Below are positions 1 to 10,627 of a stretch of 50,946 bases of DNA, piece by piece. The notes beneath the pieces were generated by a model that saw only the letters and a program-made list of their open reading frames with translations, had not been told where the DNA came from and searched no databases. The stretch's first letter is position 1. Each line of letters begins with the position of its first letter. A program made the position numbers and the translations under genes. This DNA comes from Paenibacillus sp. J45TS6 (GTDB taxonomy: Bacteria; Bacillota; Bacilli; Paenibacillales; Paenibacillaceae), in contig NZ_BOSJ01000025.1 of the NCBI RefSeq assembly GCF_018403285.1, forward strand, positions 1 through 50,946. The letters run 5' to 3'.

Positions 1-186
<186 letters not shown>

Positions 187-323
187 AAATATATAAAATC
201 GCAAAGATTGTTTCGTATCTAGTTTTCAGGGAGCAAAACCTTGAAAAACGCTATTGGTTTTATACACACTTTATAGTGATGTACCAAAACCAACGCGGAT
301 CGCATTTGTTTCACAAATGCTCG

Positions 324-440
324 TTTGGTGGCGATAGCGGAGGGGTTCCACACGTACCCATCCCGAACACGACCGTTAAGCCCTCCAGCGCCGATGGTAC
401 TTGGACCGCAGGGTCCTGGGAGAGTAGGACGTCGCCAAGC
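324..440 (+). rRNA. 5S rRNA
   Basis: This is a 117-nt 5S rRNA. The conserved features are TTTGGTGGCGATAGCGGAGG at the 5' end, the loop A/B region CCACACGTACCCATCCCGAA, and a 3' end (GTAGGACGTCGCCAAGC) that pairs with the 5' end. It sits about 138 bases behind the 23S and is followed at once by an intrinsic terminator, so it ends the rRNA operon that enters from the left. The open reading frames overlapping it are artefacts. Confidence 0.95.
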
Positions 441-448
441 AAATAGAA

Positions 449-485
449 AACCGTTGTTGACAATACGTCAGCGACGGTTTTTTTG
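449..485 (+). terminator. rRNA operon terminator
   Basis: AACCGTTGTTGAC and GTCAGCGACGGTT form a 13-bp stem (with G-U pairs) around a 5-nt loop. A run of seven T follows. It closes the upstream 23S-5S operon. Confidence 0.9.
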
Positions 486-549
486 TGTTTCCATGAAGAA
501 AATAGATGAAGATAAAGTTTATAGTAACCAATGCGGAATGACTCGTTTT

Positions 550-564
550 ATGAAAGCGATTAAA
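550..564 (+). promoter_or_regulatory. Candidate cre (CcpA) site upstream of the PTS operon
   Basis: ATGAAAGCGATTAAA matches the Bacillus cre consensus WTGNAANCGNWNNCW at all fixed positions but one (the C near the end is A). It lies just upstream of the -35 of the amino-sugar PTS promoter, which would suit catabolite control of a sugar uptake operon. The match is by eye and one mismatch is tolerated, so this is tentative. Confidence 0.35.
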
Positions 565-571
565 ATAATCA

Positions 572-600
572 TTGACGAAAATTGTTTTCATAACTATCAT
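572..600 (+). promoter_or_regulatory. SigA promoter with palindromic operator in the spacer (PTS-nanE)
   Basis: TTGACG (572-577), a 17-nt spacer and TATCAT (595-600) form a good vegetative promoter. The spacer contains the palindrome GAAAATTGTTTTC (577-589), and a second inverted pair TTTTCAT (585-591) / ATGAAAA (605-611) extends past the -10. A repressor bound here would block RNA polymerase. The obvious candidate is the RpiR/SIS regulator encoded convergently downstream (2989-3792), but that link is inferred. Confidence 0.65.
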
Positions 601-636
601 GAACATGAAAACGATTATTGAGGAGTGGTCATCCAG

Positions 637-2211
637 GTGAAACAATACTTCGAGAAAGCTCAAAAGTTTGGTAAGTCTTTTATGCTCCCTATCGCAGTTC
701 TACCTGCAGCTGGTTTGTTATTAGGTATTGGCGGTGCTTTATCTAATGCAAATACAGTAGCAACTTACCCATTCTTGCAAGTGGAATGGCTCCAGCAGAT
801 TTTTACCGTTATGAGCAGTGCAGGAAGCATTGTATTCGATAACCTCGCTCTTATATTTGCAATTGGGGTAGCCGTCGGTCTGGCTCGTGCAGACAAAGGG
901 ACTGCCGGACTTGCAGCGGGACTGGCATACTTGGTAATGAATGCTTCGATTAATGCTATGCTGATTAATACGGGTCAGTTAGCAGAAGATCAATTAGCCT
1001 CAGTCGGGCAAGGAATGGTCTTAGGAATACAAACGCTTCAGACGGGTGTACTTGGAGGAATCATAGTTGGTCTGGTTACAGCCATGCTGCATAATAAGTA
1101 CAACAAGATTGAATTTCCTGCTTTTCTTGGTTTCTTTGGGGGCTCTCGGTTCATTCCTATTGTTTCTTCTTTTGCGGCCATCTTCATCGGTATTATATTA
1201 TTCCTGATATGGCCAACTGTTCAGCTGGGGATTTCTCAACTTGGCAGTCTGGTAGATAAAACAGGATATGTTGGTACCTTATTTTACGGATTTTTGTTAA
1301 GAATGCTTGGACCACTGGGTCTGCATCATATATTCTATCTTCCTTTCTGGCAGACAGGACTTGGCGGCACGGTAGATGTTGCAGGTACAGTCTACGAAGG
1401 TACACAAAATATATTTTTTGCTCAGCTGGGTGACCCAGCAACAGAGAAATTTTTCTCTGGTACATCAAGATTTATGTCCGGACGTTTTATTACGATGATG
1501 TTTGGATTACTCGGTGCTGCATTAGCTATTTATCATACGGCACGGCCGGAACGAAAAAAAGTAGTTGGCGGATTGATGTTATCGGCTGCTTTGACATCAT
1601 TTCTTACAGGAATTACAGAACCTTTAGAGTTCTCGTTTCTTTTTGTAGCTCCGGTACTGTATGTCGTTCATGCTATATTTGATGGATTTGCTTTTATGCT
1701 TTCACATATCTTTGAGATTACAATCGGACAAACGTTCTCTGGTGGCTTAATTGACTTCATTCTCTTTGGAGTACTGCAAGGTAATGCTAAGACAAACTGG
1801 ATACTTGTTCCGATCATCGGGGTGGTCTGGTTCTTCCTTTACTACTTCACGTTCCGAGTTCTAATAGTTAAATTGAAACTGAAGACTATGGGCCGGGAAG
1901 ACGAGACAGACACTGATAAAGTAGAATTTTCTACAGATGCTAAGCCAAAAAAGGCAAATGCAAAAACCGGAAATGAACGTTCGATCGCTATTCTTAACGG
2001 ACTTGGCGGTAAGGATAATATTAAAGAAGTAGATTGCTGTGCAACAAGACTTCGCGTGTCTGTTCTGGATATGGATAAAGTAGATGAGAATATGCTTAAA
2101 GAGACAGGAGCTACTGCGGTAGTTAAAGTCGGAAATGGTGTTCAAGTCATATACGGACCTCAGGTTACGATTATTAAGAATGAAATTGAAGAATATATGG
2201 AAACGGAGTGA
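637..2211 (+). CDS. PTS transporter, glucose/N-acetylglucosamine family, EIICB
   Basis: This membrane sugar permease imports and phosphorylates its substrate using phosphate from HPr through an EIIA encoded elsewhere. The EIIC domain (about residues 1-420) starts with the family hallmark [18 protein letters not shown] and has about ten membrane segments. The EIIB domain (about 447-524) carries the phosphorylatable Cys in [11 protein letters not shown] (about C468). No EIIA domain is attached. I start at GTG 637, behind AGGAG at 621-625; the GTG at 625 overlaps that ribosome site. NanE follows 7 bases after the stop, so ManNAc is the likeliest substrate, with GlcNAc or MurNAc possible. Family is sure; substrate is inferred from the neighbour. 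Confidence 0.9.
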   Translation: MKQYFEKAQKFGKSFMLPIAVLPAAGLLLGIGGALSNANTVATYPFLQVEWLQQIFTVMSSAGSIVFDNLALIFAIGVAVGLARADKGTAGLAAGLAYLVMNASINAMLINTGQLAEDQLASVGQGMVLGIQTLQTGVLGGIIVGLVTAMLHNKYNKIEFPAFLGFFGGSRFIPIVSSFAAIFIGIILFLIWPTVQLGISQLGSLVDKTGYVGTLFYGFLLRMLGPLGLHHIFYLPFWQTGLGGTVDVAGTVYEGTQNIFFAQLGDPATEKFFSGTSRFMSGRFITMMFGLLGAALAIYHTARPERKKVVGGLMLSAALTSFLTGITEPLEFSFLFVAPVLYVVHAIFDGFAFMLSHIFEITIGQTFSGGLIDFILFGVLQGNAKTNWILVPIIGVVWFFLYYFTFRVLIVKLKLKTMGREDETDTDKVEFSTDAKPKKANAKTGNERSIAILNGLGGKDNIKEVDCCATRLRVSVLDMDKVDENMLKETGATAVVKVGNGVQVIYGPQVTIIKNEIEEYMETE

Positions 2212-2218
2212 TGAAAAA

Positions 2219-2935
2219 ATGGAATTAAATACGTTAGGAATTCAAGGTGGACTTATTGTATCATGCCAAGCACTTGAGCATGAGCCTTTACATAGCTCTT
2301 TTATCATGGGAAGATTGGCCATCGCGGCAAAACAAGGTGGAGCAATTGGAATACGCGCGAATACAGCTGCTGACGTTAAAGAGATTAAACAGCAGGTAGA
2401 TTTGCCGGTCATCGGAATTGTAAAAAGAAATTATGGAACGAATCCAGTATTTATTACACCAACGATTCAGGAAGTAGATGAGCTTGCAGCTGTAGGCGCT
2501 GAAATCATTGCAGTTGATGCAACTGTAAGAGCCCGCCCAGATGGAAAAACATTAGAGGCATTTGTAAAAGAAATCCGCAGTAAATATCCAGATGTTTTAC
2601 TTATGGCGGACATTTCTTCAACAGAAGAAGCTATAAATGCTGAAAAGCTAGGCTTTGATCTTATTTCTACTACGCTAGTAGGATACACAGAAGAAACATC
2701 CCACATGAAATTATATGATGAGGATTTTGCAGTACTAAAAGAAATTATCGCTAGTGTTCATACACCCGTTGTTGCAGAAGGAAATGTGATGACACCAGAG
2801 ATGGCAGCCCGTTGTCTAGAAGTAGGAGTATACTGTGTCGTTGTAGGAGGCGCAATTACTCGACCTCAGCAAATTACTGAGCGATTCGCTGCTGCGATCT
2901 CTGGAATAAGTAAAGTAGCACCTGCTACGAAGTAA
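2219..2935 (+). CDS. nanE: N-acetylmannosamine-6-phosphate 2-epimerase
   Basis: The enzyme converts ManNAc-6-phosphate into GlcNAc-6-phosphate, which then enters the nagA/nagB route. The protein is 238 aa, the usual length for this TIM-barrel family. Family segments are [16 protein letters not shown] near the N-terminus, [11 protein letters not shown], a VDATVRARP segment, and a C-terminal [10 protein letters not shown] ... [10 protein letters not shown] phosphate-binding end. I start at ATG 2219 behind GGAG at 2205-2208; the longer reading frame upstream runs inside the PTS gene. It is co-transcribed with the PTS gene (7-bp gap). Together they form an uptake and first-conversion unit for ManNAc, a sialic-acid breakdown product; no sialidase or lyase gene is in the window. 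Confidence 0.93.
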   Translation: MELNTLGIQGGLIVSCQALEHEPLHSSFIMGRLAIAAKQGGAIGIRANTAADVKEIKQQVDLPVIGIVKRNYGTNPVFITPTIQEVDELAAVGAEIIAVDATVRARPDGKTLEAFVKEIRSKYPDVLLMADISSTEEAINAEKLGFDLISTTLVGYTEETSHMKLYDEDFAVLKEIIASVHTPVVAEGNVMTPEMAARCLEVGVYCVVVGGAITRPQQITERFAAAISGISKVAPATK

Positions 2936-2953
2936 CGAATTACGATATAAATG

Positions 2954-2990
2954 ATCAGGCCAAAGCTAAAAAAGCTTTGGCCTGATTTTT
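2954..2990. terminator. Bidirectional terminator between nanE and the RpiR regulator
   Basis: ATCAGGCCAAAGCT and AGCTTTGGCCTGAT make a perfect 14-bp stem with a 5-nt A loop. T follows on the plus strand and the complementary run serves the convergent gene. Confidence 0.9.
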
Positions 2991-3792
2991 ATTCCCGATG
3001 ATACAAAGCTTTAAGTGTATTCTGACGAGCTTCAAATAAAGATTCATCCTCAAGTAAGAGTAGGGAAATCACATCCAGGATATAGATGATGGCGAGCTGG
3101 CTATTAATAAAGTGGACATCTCCTGTGCGATCGATATCAGGGGTGAAAAGGCATATATCAGATATCTCCGAAAGAGGAGTATGATCAAAATTAGTAATGC
3201 CAACCACTTTGGCTCCGCGTTTCTTAGCAGCATCCAGTGCATCACTGACTTCAATCGTTCTTCCAGAATTGGATATCCCGATCACTAGATCATCCTGTCC
3301 TAACAGAGAAGCACTCATAATCATCATATGTGAATCGGTTACAGCATCAATGATGATATTCATCCGAGTTAGACGGTATTTAAACTCCAGAGCAGATAAT
3401 CCGGAGCTTCCTAGACCATAAACATAGATTCGGCGTGATTTCTTTATTAAAGTCACAACTTGTTCAATCTGTTCCGTATCCAGCATTTCAGCCGTAGCAT
3501 TAATAATGTCATTATAGGCTTGTTGGGTTTTAGGAAAAAAACGAGTTTCCGGATGAGGTTGCTGAACCTCACGATTGAGAAGAATTTTGAAATCAACAAA
3601 AGTTGCACAACCTACTTTTCGACAGAATCGTGTGATGGTCGAGGTAGAGGTGTATGTATTTGCAGCCAAATCACGGATATTTATATTCATAATAGATGCC
3701 TGATTACGCATGACATAATCGGCAATTTCTTTTTCTTTTGCTGAAAAACGTTGATATTCAATTTGTAGCTTATCGATCATACTAGACGACAT
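2989..3792 (-). CDS. MurR/RpiR family transcriptional regulator (HTH + SIS)
   Basis: This is a sugar-phosphate-sensing DNA-binding protein of 267 aa. An N-terminal HTH_6 domain (about 1-75: SAKEKEIADYVM, then TYTSTSTITRFCRKVG as the helix-turn-helix) is followed by a SIS sugar-isomerase fold (about 115-240: VYGLGSSGLSALEFKYRL, GISNSGRTIEV, VVGITNF) that binds a phosphosugar. I place the start at ATG 3792 because GAGG lies 9 bases upstream; ATG 3816 in the same frame lacks a ribosome site. Convergence with PTS-nanE suggests it controls that operon through the palindrome at 577-589; the effector (ManNAc-6-P or GlcNAc-6-P) is a guess. Confidence 0.9.
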   Translation of the reverse strand: MSSSMIDKLQIEYQRFSAKEKEIADYVMRNQASIMNINIRDLAANTYTSTSTITRFCRKVGCATFVDFKILLNREVQQPHPETRFFPKTQQAYNDIINATAEMLDTEQIEQVVTLIKKSRRIYVYGLGSSGLSALEFKYRLTRMNIIIDAVTDSHMMIMSASLLGQDDLVIGISNSGRTIEVSDALDAAKKRGAKVVGITNFDHTPLSEISDICLFTPDIDRTGDVHFINSQLAIIYILDVISLLLLEDESLFEARQNTLKALYHRE

Positions 3793-4111
3793 CGTATTCG
3801 ACCTCATTCCGTTCATAATTTAGCTAGGAAAAAGATTATTATATAGTAGTCTACTGCCGAATGATGAAAAGTACAAATAGGAAAGATTCGCATCTTACCT
3901 AAGAAATTAATCCATATAAGAGCTTTCAAAAGTAAGAAGAGGAGACAATAGGACAAAACTAATGAAATTCGAGAATTTATATTTACCAGTATAGGCTTCA
4001 TTTCGTGAGATTCTATAGCTAAGAAAGCAAGCAGTTAACCAGAAGTGTCCGTCAGGGACAAACAGTTGTTTTTCTACAGCGATACACTCTTTCACAGCAA
4101 GTTACTTTTCC
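3793..4111. other. Intergenic region, no gene seen
   Basis: This AT-rich gap separates the divergent RpiR regulator and guaB. I see no convincing coding frame: short frames on the minus strand have no ribosome site. A small hairpin TGTCC/GGACA lies near 4047-4061. GGAAAAAGATTATTAT near 3829 loosely resembles GAAAACGATTATTGA upstream of the PTS gene, which might mark autoregulation, but the similarity is weak. Confidence 0.4.
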
Positions 4112-4141
4112 TTGACAGTGCAAATGGGCCTTTGCTAAGAT
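4112..4141 (+). promoter_or_regulatory. SigA promoter of guaB
   Basis: TTGACA (4112-4117), an 18-nt spacer and TAAGAT (4136-4141) preceded by TGC, an extended -10. It implies a 5' leader of about 90 nt before guaB. No clear PurR box is visible. Confidence 0.7.
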
Positions 4142-4182
4142 TGCAATAATATATTTTCAGAAAATGTTCATTAGATCCATAA

Positions 4183-5694
<1,512 letters not shown>

Positions 5695-5719
5695 GACAAT
5701 CATTTTTGGTCATATAGCA

Positions 5720-5757
5720 GGCAGGCAAGGTGAAATTCACTTTGCCTGTCTTTTTTT
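5720..5757 (+). terminator. guaB terminator
   Basis: GGCAGGCAAGGTGAA pairs with TTCACTTTGCCTGTC (15 bp with two G-U pairs, one-base loop) and seven T follow. Confidence 0.92.
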
Positions 5758-5788
5758 GCGGAATATCGTGTGTTAAAATGAAACAGGA

Positions 5789-5806
5789 CTTGTATAAGTA
5801 TACAAG
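5789..5806. promoter_or_regulatory. Palindromic operator candidate upstream of dacA
   Basis: CTTGTATA and TATACAAG form a perfect 8-bp inverted repeat with a 2-bp centre, typical in shape of a GntR-type operator. A -10-like TAAAAT lies just upstream at 5774-5779 and TATAAG lies inside the repeat, so a bound protein would overlap transcription initiation. The rest of the 5758-6017 gap shows no convincing gene. Which protein binds is unknown. Confidence 0.5.
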
Positions 5807-6017
5807 CAAACATATGAACCTTATGAAAAACATGAACAAAATGATCTCTATTGGATGTAGTAGGGACATTACATATAAATCAGTTATTCTCTGATTCAAT
5901 GGGTTCTTCTTTTGGTCCTTGTTAGCCATTTTCGATTATGCTCAACATTTACAAATTAACAGAATGCTATTATTGCCTATAGAGGCATTATGAAAGATTA
6001 GAGGAGGATTTATTCCA

Positions 6018-7418
6018 TTGAAAAAGAAGTACAGTCATTCATTGATTCGCTCTGAACAAATCGAGAGATCAAAGTTTAAAAAACGCGTTGCTACATTAAT
6101 GGTTATGAATATGCTTTGTATGTCGGTGATTCCTGCTGCAGTGTCTGCTGAACAAGTAACTCAGGTAGCAACGGCTGCTACTACAAATGCTACGACAAAA
6201 GCATCTGTTTCTAAAGTGCCTTCGCCTGATACTCTAGGACTTGGGGTAAAGTCGGCAGTACTAATGGAAGCATCAACGGGTCAAATTCTATTATCGGTCA
6301 ACGCAGATCAAGCTTACGCTCCAGCTAGTATGACGAAAATGATGACAGAATATATCGTCTCTGAAAAAGTAAAACAAGGCGAACTATCATGGGATGAACA
6401 GGTAACGGTTGAGAAAAATGCTTCCTTAAGTGTGGGTTCCCGTATTTTCCTGGCTGAAGGAGACCAACATTCGGTTAAAGAACTGTATATTGCTATGGCT
6501 ATTGGCTCTGCGAATGATGCAACAGTTGCTCTTGCAGAACATGTGGCGGGTTCTGAGGAAGAGTTCGTAAAACTGATGAACGCAGAAGCCAAGCGTATGG
6601 GAATGAATGACACACATTTTATTAACTCAACCGGTCTCAACCGTAATGATATGCCGGAAGAATTCCGTCCGGAAGATGAACGTGAGACAGTAATGACAGC
6701 GAAAGATGTCGCTATTTTGACTAGATACATTGTTCAGGATCATCCTGACTTTGCTGAATTTACATCTCTTCAATCCTATGATTTCCGCGGAAAAGATAAG
6801 ATTATTAACTGGAACTGGATGCTTGAAGCAAACAAAAACATTACAAACTTTAAAAAGTATGCGTATGAGGGTCTTGATGGCATGAAGACGGGGCATACAT
6901 CCGATGCCGGTTACTGTTTTGCTGGAACTGCAGAACGTGACGGAATGCGTCTAATCAGTGTAGTAATGGGTGCTGCAACAGAGCCCGGCCGATTCAACGA
7001 AACGAAAAAGGTGCTCGACTACGGTTATAATAATTTTGAAGTGAAGCAAGTGGTTGCAGGTAAGACAACGGTAACCGGTGCAGAAACAGCACCTGTATCT
7101 AAAGGTAAAGAATCAACGGTACCCGTTGTAACCGAAGAAGCGGTTAACTTTATCGTTCCAAAAGGCACAGAATCTTTTGAACCTGAATTCACAACTAATT
7201 TTGAAGGTGAAGCGCTTGAAGCACCAATAGAAGCAGGTACTAAAGCAGGCACGATCACATACACCTACAAGGTAGAAGGTATGGATGAAGTGCAGGAACA
7301 AACAGTGAACCTTGTTACTTCTGAGAAAGTTGAAAAGGCTGGATGGTTCCGACTTATGTTCCGAGGAATCGGTGATTTCTTTGGTGACATGTTTGATAGT
7401 ATTAAAAACCTGTTCTAA
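6018..7418 (+). CDS. dacA: D-alanyl-D-alanine carboxypeptidase (PBP5 type)
   Basis: This low-molecular-weight penicillin-binding protein trims the terminal D-Ala from cell-wall pentapeptides outside the membrane. The protein is 466 aa. A long N-terminal segment with the hydrophobic stretch VATLMVMNMLCMSVIPAAVSA acts as signal peptide (cleavage about 44). Active-site motifs are S104-M-T-K107, S164-A-N166 and K290-T-G. A C-terminal beta domain (about 335-435) ends in the amphipathic helix WFRLMFRGIGDFF that anchors it to the membrane. The start is TTG 6018 with GAGGAGG 10 bases upstream. It follows guaB as in Bacillus but has its own leader with a palindrome. Confidence 0.95.
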   Translation: MKKKYSHSLIRSEQIERSKFKKRVATLMVMNMLCMSVIPAAVSAEQVTQVATAATTNATTKASVSKVPSPDTLGLGVKSAVLMEASTGQILLSVNADQAYAPASMTKMMTEYIVSEKVKQGELSWDEQVTVEKNASLSVGSRIFLAEGDQHSVKELYIAMAIGSANDATVALAEHVAGSEEEFVKLMNAEAKRMGMNDTHFINSTGLNRNDMPEEFRPEDERETVMTAKDVAILTRYIVQDHPDFAEFTSLQSYDFRGKDKIINWNWMLEANKNITNFKKYAYEGLDGMKTGHTSDAGYCFAGTAERDGMRLISVVMGAATEPGRFNETKKVLDYGYNNFEVKQVVAGKTTVTGAETAPVSKGKESTVPVVTEEAVNFIVPKGTESFEPEFTTNFEGEALEAPIEAGTKAGTITYTYKVEGMDEVQEQTVNLVTSEKVEKAGWFRLMFRGIGDFFGDMFDSIKNLF

Positions 7419-7632
7419 TTAAAAGCAGTATTTATTTTAGTTCTGGTGGGACAACTTTCTAATAACCTGTATTTAGTAAAATAGTTGTATAATCAGGATT
7501 CATACGGTAAAATATCAAGTTAGAATTCAAATTGGAAACTTTTGATGGGTACAAGTCTTTTTCTATAGGATATTACCTTTTAAAAGGGCGTTGAATTGGA
7601 AAAACTGCAGATATAATACGGGGGGCTTAAAC

Positions 7633-8514
7633 ATGGAAACGGGCACATCACGCGTTAAAAGAGGAATGGCAGAAATGCAAAAAGGCGGCGTCATCATGGA
7701 CGTTATGAATGCAGAACAGGCTAAAATTGCTGAAGCAGCAGGTGCCACAGCAGTTATGGCTCTTGAACGTGTACCATCTGATATTCGTGCAGCTGGCGGC
7801 GTAGCTCGTATGGCTGATCCAACGATTGTAGAAGAAGTGATGAAAGTCGTATCAATCCCAGTTATGGCGAAGGCTCGTATTGGTCATTTTGTTGAAGCGA
7901 AGGTGCTCGAATCTTTAGGTGTTGACTACCTTGATGAAAGTGAAGTATTAACTCCAGCAGATGAAGTTTTCCATATTGATAAACATGAATTTACTGTACC
8001 GTTTGTGTGCGGAGCTAAAGATTTAGGTGAAGCACTTCGCCGGATCGGTGAAGGTGCTTCGATGATTCGTACTAAAGGTGAACCAGGAACAGGTAACATT
8101 GTTGAAGCGGTTCGTCACATGCGTTTCATTAACAGCCAAATTCGTAAAGTTCAGAATCTGTCCAAGGACGAGCTGTATGCTGAAGCTAAAAATTTGGGTG
8201 TGGCTTATGATCTTTTGCTTGATGTACATGAGAACGGGAAACTTCCTGTTGTAAACTTTGCAGCAGGTGGTGTTGCTACTCCAGCTGATGCTGCTTTGAT
8301 GATGCATCTTGGTGCAGATGGTGTATTTGTAGGTTCCGGTATCTTTAAATCAGACAACCCTGAGAAATTTGCTCGTGCTATCGTAGAAGCTACGACTCAT
8401 TACACAGATTATAAGCTGATTGCGGAAGTCTCTAAGAACTTGGGTGCACCGATGAAAGGGATAGAAATCTCTTCATTGTCCCCTGCAGAGCGCATGTCGA
8501 ATCGTGGTTGGTAA
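7633..8514 (+). CDS. pdxS: Pyridoxal 5'-phosphate synthase, lyase subunit
   Basis: PdxS condenses ribose-5-phosphate, glyceraldehyde-3-phosphate and ammonia into PLP, in a dodecamer decorated with PdxT. The protein is 293 aa, against 294 in Bacillus. Recognisable stretches are [40 protein letters not shown] with the substrate Lys about 80, and a phosphate-binding [18 protein letters not shown] start at ATG 7633, with a G-rich ribosome site (GGGGGG, about 6 bases upstream); an in-frame ATG at 7591 lies before that site. A possible -10 (TATAAT, 7488-7493) lies about 140 bases upstream. It is the first gene of a two-gene operon with pdxT. Confidence 0.97.
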   Translation: METGTSRVKRGMAEMQKGGVIMDVMNAEQAKIAEAAGATAVMALERVPSDIRAAGGVARMADPTIVEEVMKVVSIPVMAKARIGHFVEAKVLESLGVDYLDESEVLTPADEVFHIDKHEFTVPFVCGAKDLGEALRRIGEGASMIRTKGEPGTGNIVEAVRHMRFINSQIRKVQNLSKDELYAEAKNLGVAYDLLLDVHENGKLPVVNFAAGGVATPADAALMMHLGADGVFVGSGIFKSDNPEKFARAIVEATTHYTDYKLIAEVSKNLGAPMKGIEISSLSPAERMSNRGW

Positions 8515-8532
8515 GAGAGAAGGATGTCTAGA

Positions 8533-9117
8533 GTGAAAATCGGAGTATTAGCACTACAAGGTGCTGTTGCTGAACATATTCGCACTACGGAGCTTGCCGG
8601 AGCAGAAGGCATAGCGGTGAAGAGAGTAGAGCAACTTCATGAGCTGGATGGTTTAATCATTCCAGGCGGGGAGAGCACTACAATTGGCAAGCTGATGCGT
8701 AAGTATGGTTTTATCGAGGCAATTAGGCAGTTCTCTGAAGAGGGGAAGCCGATCTTTGGTACTTGTGCCGGTCTTATCGTTATGGCAAAGCAAATATCTG
8801 GACAAGTTGATGCTCATCTTAGCTTAATGAACATAACCGTTTCTCGTAACGCATTTGGACGCCAGCGTGAGAGCTTTGAAACAGATTTAGAAGTAGTAGG
8901 CATTGATGAGCCTGTGCGTGCAGTGTTCATCCGTGCTCCGCTTATCGAGTCTGTTGGTGAGGGTGTCGAAGTTCTTTCCACCTATCATGATGAGATTGTA
9001 ACCGCTCGTGAAGGTCATCTTTTAGTTTCTTCTTTTCATCCAGAGCTTACGGATGACTACCGGTTGCATCAATATTTTGTGAATATGGTGGAAAGCAGCT
9101 TGAAATCCTTGAGATAA
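8533..9117 (+). CDS. pdxT: Pyridoxal 5'-phosphate synthase, glutaminase subunit
   Basis: PdxT hydrolyses glutamine and channels ammonia to PdxS. The protein is 194 aa, matching Bacillus (196). It is a class I glutamine amidotransferase: an IGVLALQGAVAEH start, the oxyanion segment LIIPGGESTTIGKL, the nucleophile C78 in GTCAGLIVMA, and H169/E171 in SFHPEL. I prefer GTG 8533 because AGAAGG ends 9 bases upstream and the product then begins MKIGVLALQG like its relatives; ATG 8524 (three residues longer) directly abuts that site. It lies 18 bases behind pdxS. Confidence 0.95.
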   Translation: MKIGVLALQGAVAEHIRTTELAGAEGIAVKRVEQLHELDGLIIPGGESTTIGKLMRKYGFIEAIRQFSEEGKPIFGTCAGLIVMAKQISGQVDAHLSLMNITVSRNAFGRQRESFETDLEVVGIDEPVRAVFIRAPLIESVGEGVEVLSTYHDEIVTAREGHLLVSSFHPELTDDYRLHQYFVNMVESSLKSLR

Positions 9118-9132
9118 GATAACAATATAACG

Positions 9133-9236
9133 ATCTTGACTCTCGTGATATTTGAAGACTTTCCCTTATGCTGGCCTGTAAAGCTTGTATAAGGGTGGAG
9201 TCTTTTCTCTGGTCGCAGGTCAAGATTATTTTTTTT
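9133..9236 (+). ncRNA. Structured leader RNA upstream of serS (possible attenuator)
   Basis: Two nested stems are visible. The outer one pairs ATCTTGAC (9133-9140) with GTCAAGAT (9219-9226). The inner one pairs AAGACT (9155-9160) with AGTCTT (9199-9204) and CCCTTAT (9163-9169) with ATAAGGG (9189-9195), with a small internal loop. The outer stem runs straight into a T-rich tract (9227-9236), so the element can act as a terminator for pdxST or as a conditional attenuator for serS. AAGGGTGGAGTC vaguely recalls the T-box core, but there is no stem I or specifier loop, so I do not call a T-box. Confidence 0.5.
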
Positions 9237-9251
9237 AGGAGGGAAATTTGC

Positions 9252-10532
9252 GTGTTAGATATTAAAATATTGCGTAATGATTTTGGCAGAGTAGAGGAGG
9301 CCCTCAAGCGTCGTGGTAAATCCGTTGATTTAATTGCTGATTTTCCAAAGCTTGATGTACGCCGCCGTGAACTTCTTCAAGAAGTAGAAACATTAAAGAA
9401 TCGGAGAAATACGGTATCTGGTGAAGTTGCCAAACGCAAGAAAAATAAAGAAGATGCGGATGAACTAATCGCTGAAATGCGCCAAGTGTCAGATAATATC
9501 AAGCAAATGGATGAGGAAATCCGTGAACTTGAAGCGCAAATTAATGAACTGACGATGGCTATTCCTAATATTCCTCATGAGAGTGTACCCGTAGGGGCAT
9601 CTGAGGATGATAATGTAGAGATCCGCCGCTGGGCTGAACCACGTGAATTTACGTTTAAACCGAAAGCACACTGGGATATAGCGCAGGATCTGGGTATTCT
9701 TGATTTTGAAGCAGCAGCTAAGGTTACAGGATCGAGATTTACATTCTATAAAGGGCTTGGAGCACGTCTTGAACGGGCGTTAATCAGCTTTATGATGGAT
9801 TTGCATAGTGATCATCATGGGTATGAAGAAATTCTCCCTCCGATGATTGTTAACAAAGACAGCCTTTACGGAACAGGTCAGCTTCCCAAGTTTGAAGAAG
9901 ATCTCTTCAAAATTAAAGACACAGAGTATTACCTGATTCCTACAGCAGAGGTTCCTGTGACGAACTATCACCGCGAAGAAATTATTGATGCTGAGCAGTT
10001 ACCACAGAAATTTGTAGCATATAGCTCTTGTTTCCGTTCTGAAGCAGGGTCAGCAGGCCGTGATACCCGTGGTCTGATTCGTCAGCATCAATTTAATAAA
10101 GTGGAGATGCTGAAATTTGCGTTGCCGGAACACTCTTATGACGAACTTGAATCGATGACTAAAAATGCAGAACGCGTTCTAGAGCTTCTAGAGCTTCCAT
10201 ATCGAGTTATGGCACTCTGTACTGCAGACATGGGCTTTACATCAGCCAAGACGTATGACCTGGAAGTGTGGCTGCCTGAGAGCGGAATGTACCGTGAAAT
10301 ATCTTCATGCTCAAACTGTGAAGATTTCCAAGCAAGACGTGCCAATATTCGTTTCCGCCGTGAAGCGAAAGCCAAACCTGAATATTTGCATACACTCAAT
10401 GGTTCAGGACTTGCTGTAGGAAGAACTTTTGCTGCTATTCTTGAGAATTACCAACAAGAAGATGGCAGTGTGAAGATTCCGAAAGTGCTCGTTCCTTACA
10501 TGGGCGGCGTGGAAGTTATTTCACCAAAATAA
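9252..10532 (+). CDS. serS: Seryl-tRNA synthetase
   Basis: This class II synthetase charges tRNA-Ser with serine (also the first step for selenocysteine where used). The protein is 426 aa. Its N-terminal coiled-coil tRNA-binding arm spans about residues 27-105 ([20 protein letters not shown] through [18 protein letters not shown]). The catalytic core has motif 2 ([20 protein letters not shown]) and motif 3 ([18 protein letters not shown]). I start at GTG 9252, nine bases or so behind AGGAGGG; the in-frame ATG at 9168 is inside the leader. Position after pdxST and immediately before a tRNA-Ser gene repeats the Bacillus order. The structured leader may regulate it. Confidence 0.97.
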   Translation: MLDIKILRNDFGRVEEALKRRGKSVDLIADFPKLDVRRRELLQEVETLKNRRNTVSGEVAKRKKNKEDADELIAEMRQVSDNIKQMDEEIRELEAQINELTMAIPNIPHESVPVGASEDDNVEIRRWAEPREFTFKPKAHWDIAQDLGILDFEAAAKVTGSRFTFYKGLGARLERALISFMMDLHSDHHGYEEILPPMIVNKDSLYGTGQLPKFEEDLFKIKDTEYYLIPTAEVPVTNYHREEIIDAEQLPQKFVAYSSCFRSEAGSAGRDTRGLIRQHQFNKVEMLKFALPEHSYDELESMTKNAERVLELLELPYRVMALCTADMGFTSAKTYDLEVWLPESGMYREISSCSNCEDFQARRANIRFRREAKAKPEYLHTLNGSGLAVGRTFAAILENYQQEDGSVKIPKVLVPYMGGVEVISPK

Positions 10533-10546
10533 TTTTCGAATAAAAG

Positions 10547-10575
10547 TTGCATATATGGACAATCTATGATAAAAT
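10547..10575 (+). promoter_or_regulatory. SigA promoter of the tRNA-Ser gene
   Basis: TTGCAT (10547-10552), a 17-nt spacer and TAAAAT (10570-10575) with TG two bases before the -10. It lies in the gap after serS and gives the tRNA its own start. Confidence 0.65.
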
Positions 10576-10627
10576 AATTTTTGTTGAGCGTTAAGTTGCT
10601 AAAACGTTAATAAAATTATTTTATCCT

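Noticed and set aside
4161-4170. PurR box in the guaB leader
   Set aside because: AAAATGTTCA is only a partial, unpaired match to the PurBox.
9189-9204. T-box antiterminator motif before serS
   Set aside because: AAGGGTGGAGTC only partly matches AGGGTGGNACCGCG and no stem I/specifier region fits in the 135-bp gap.
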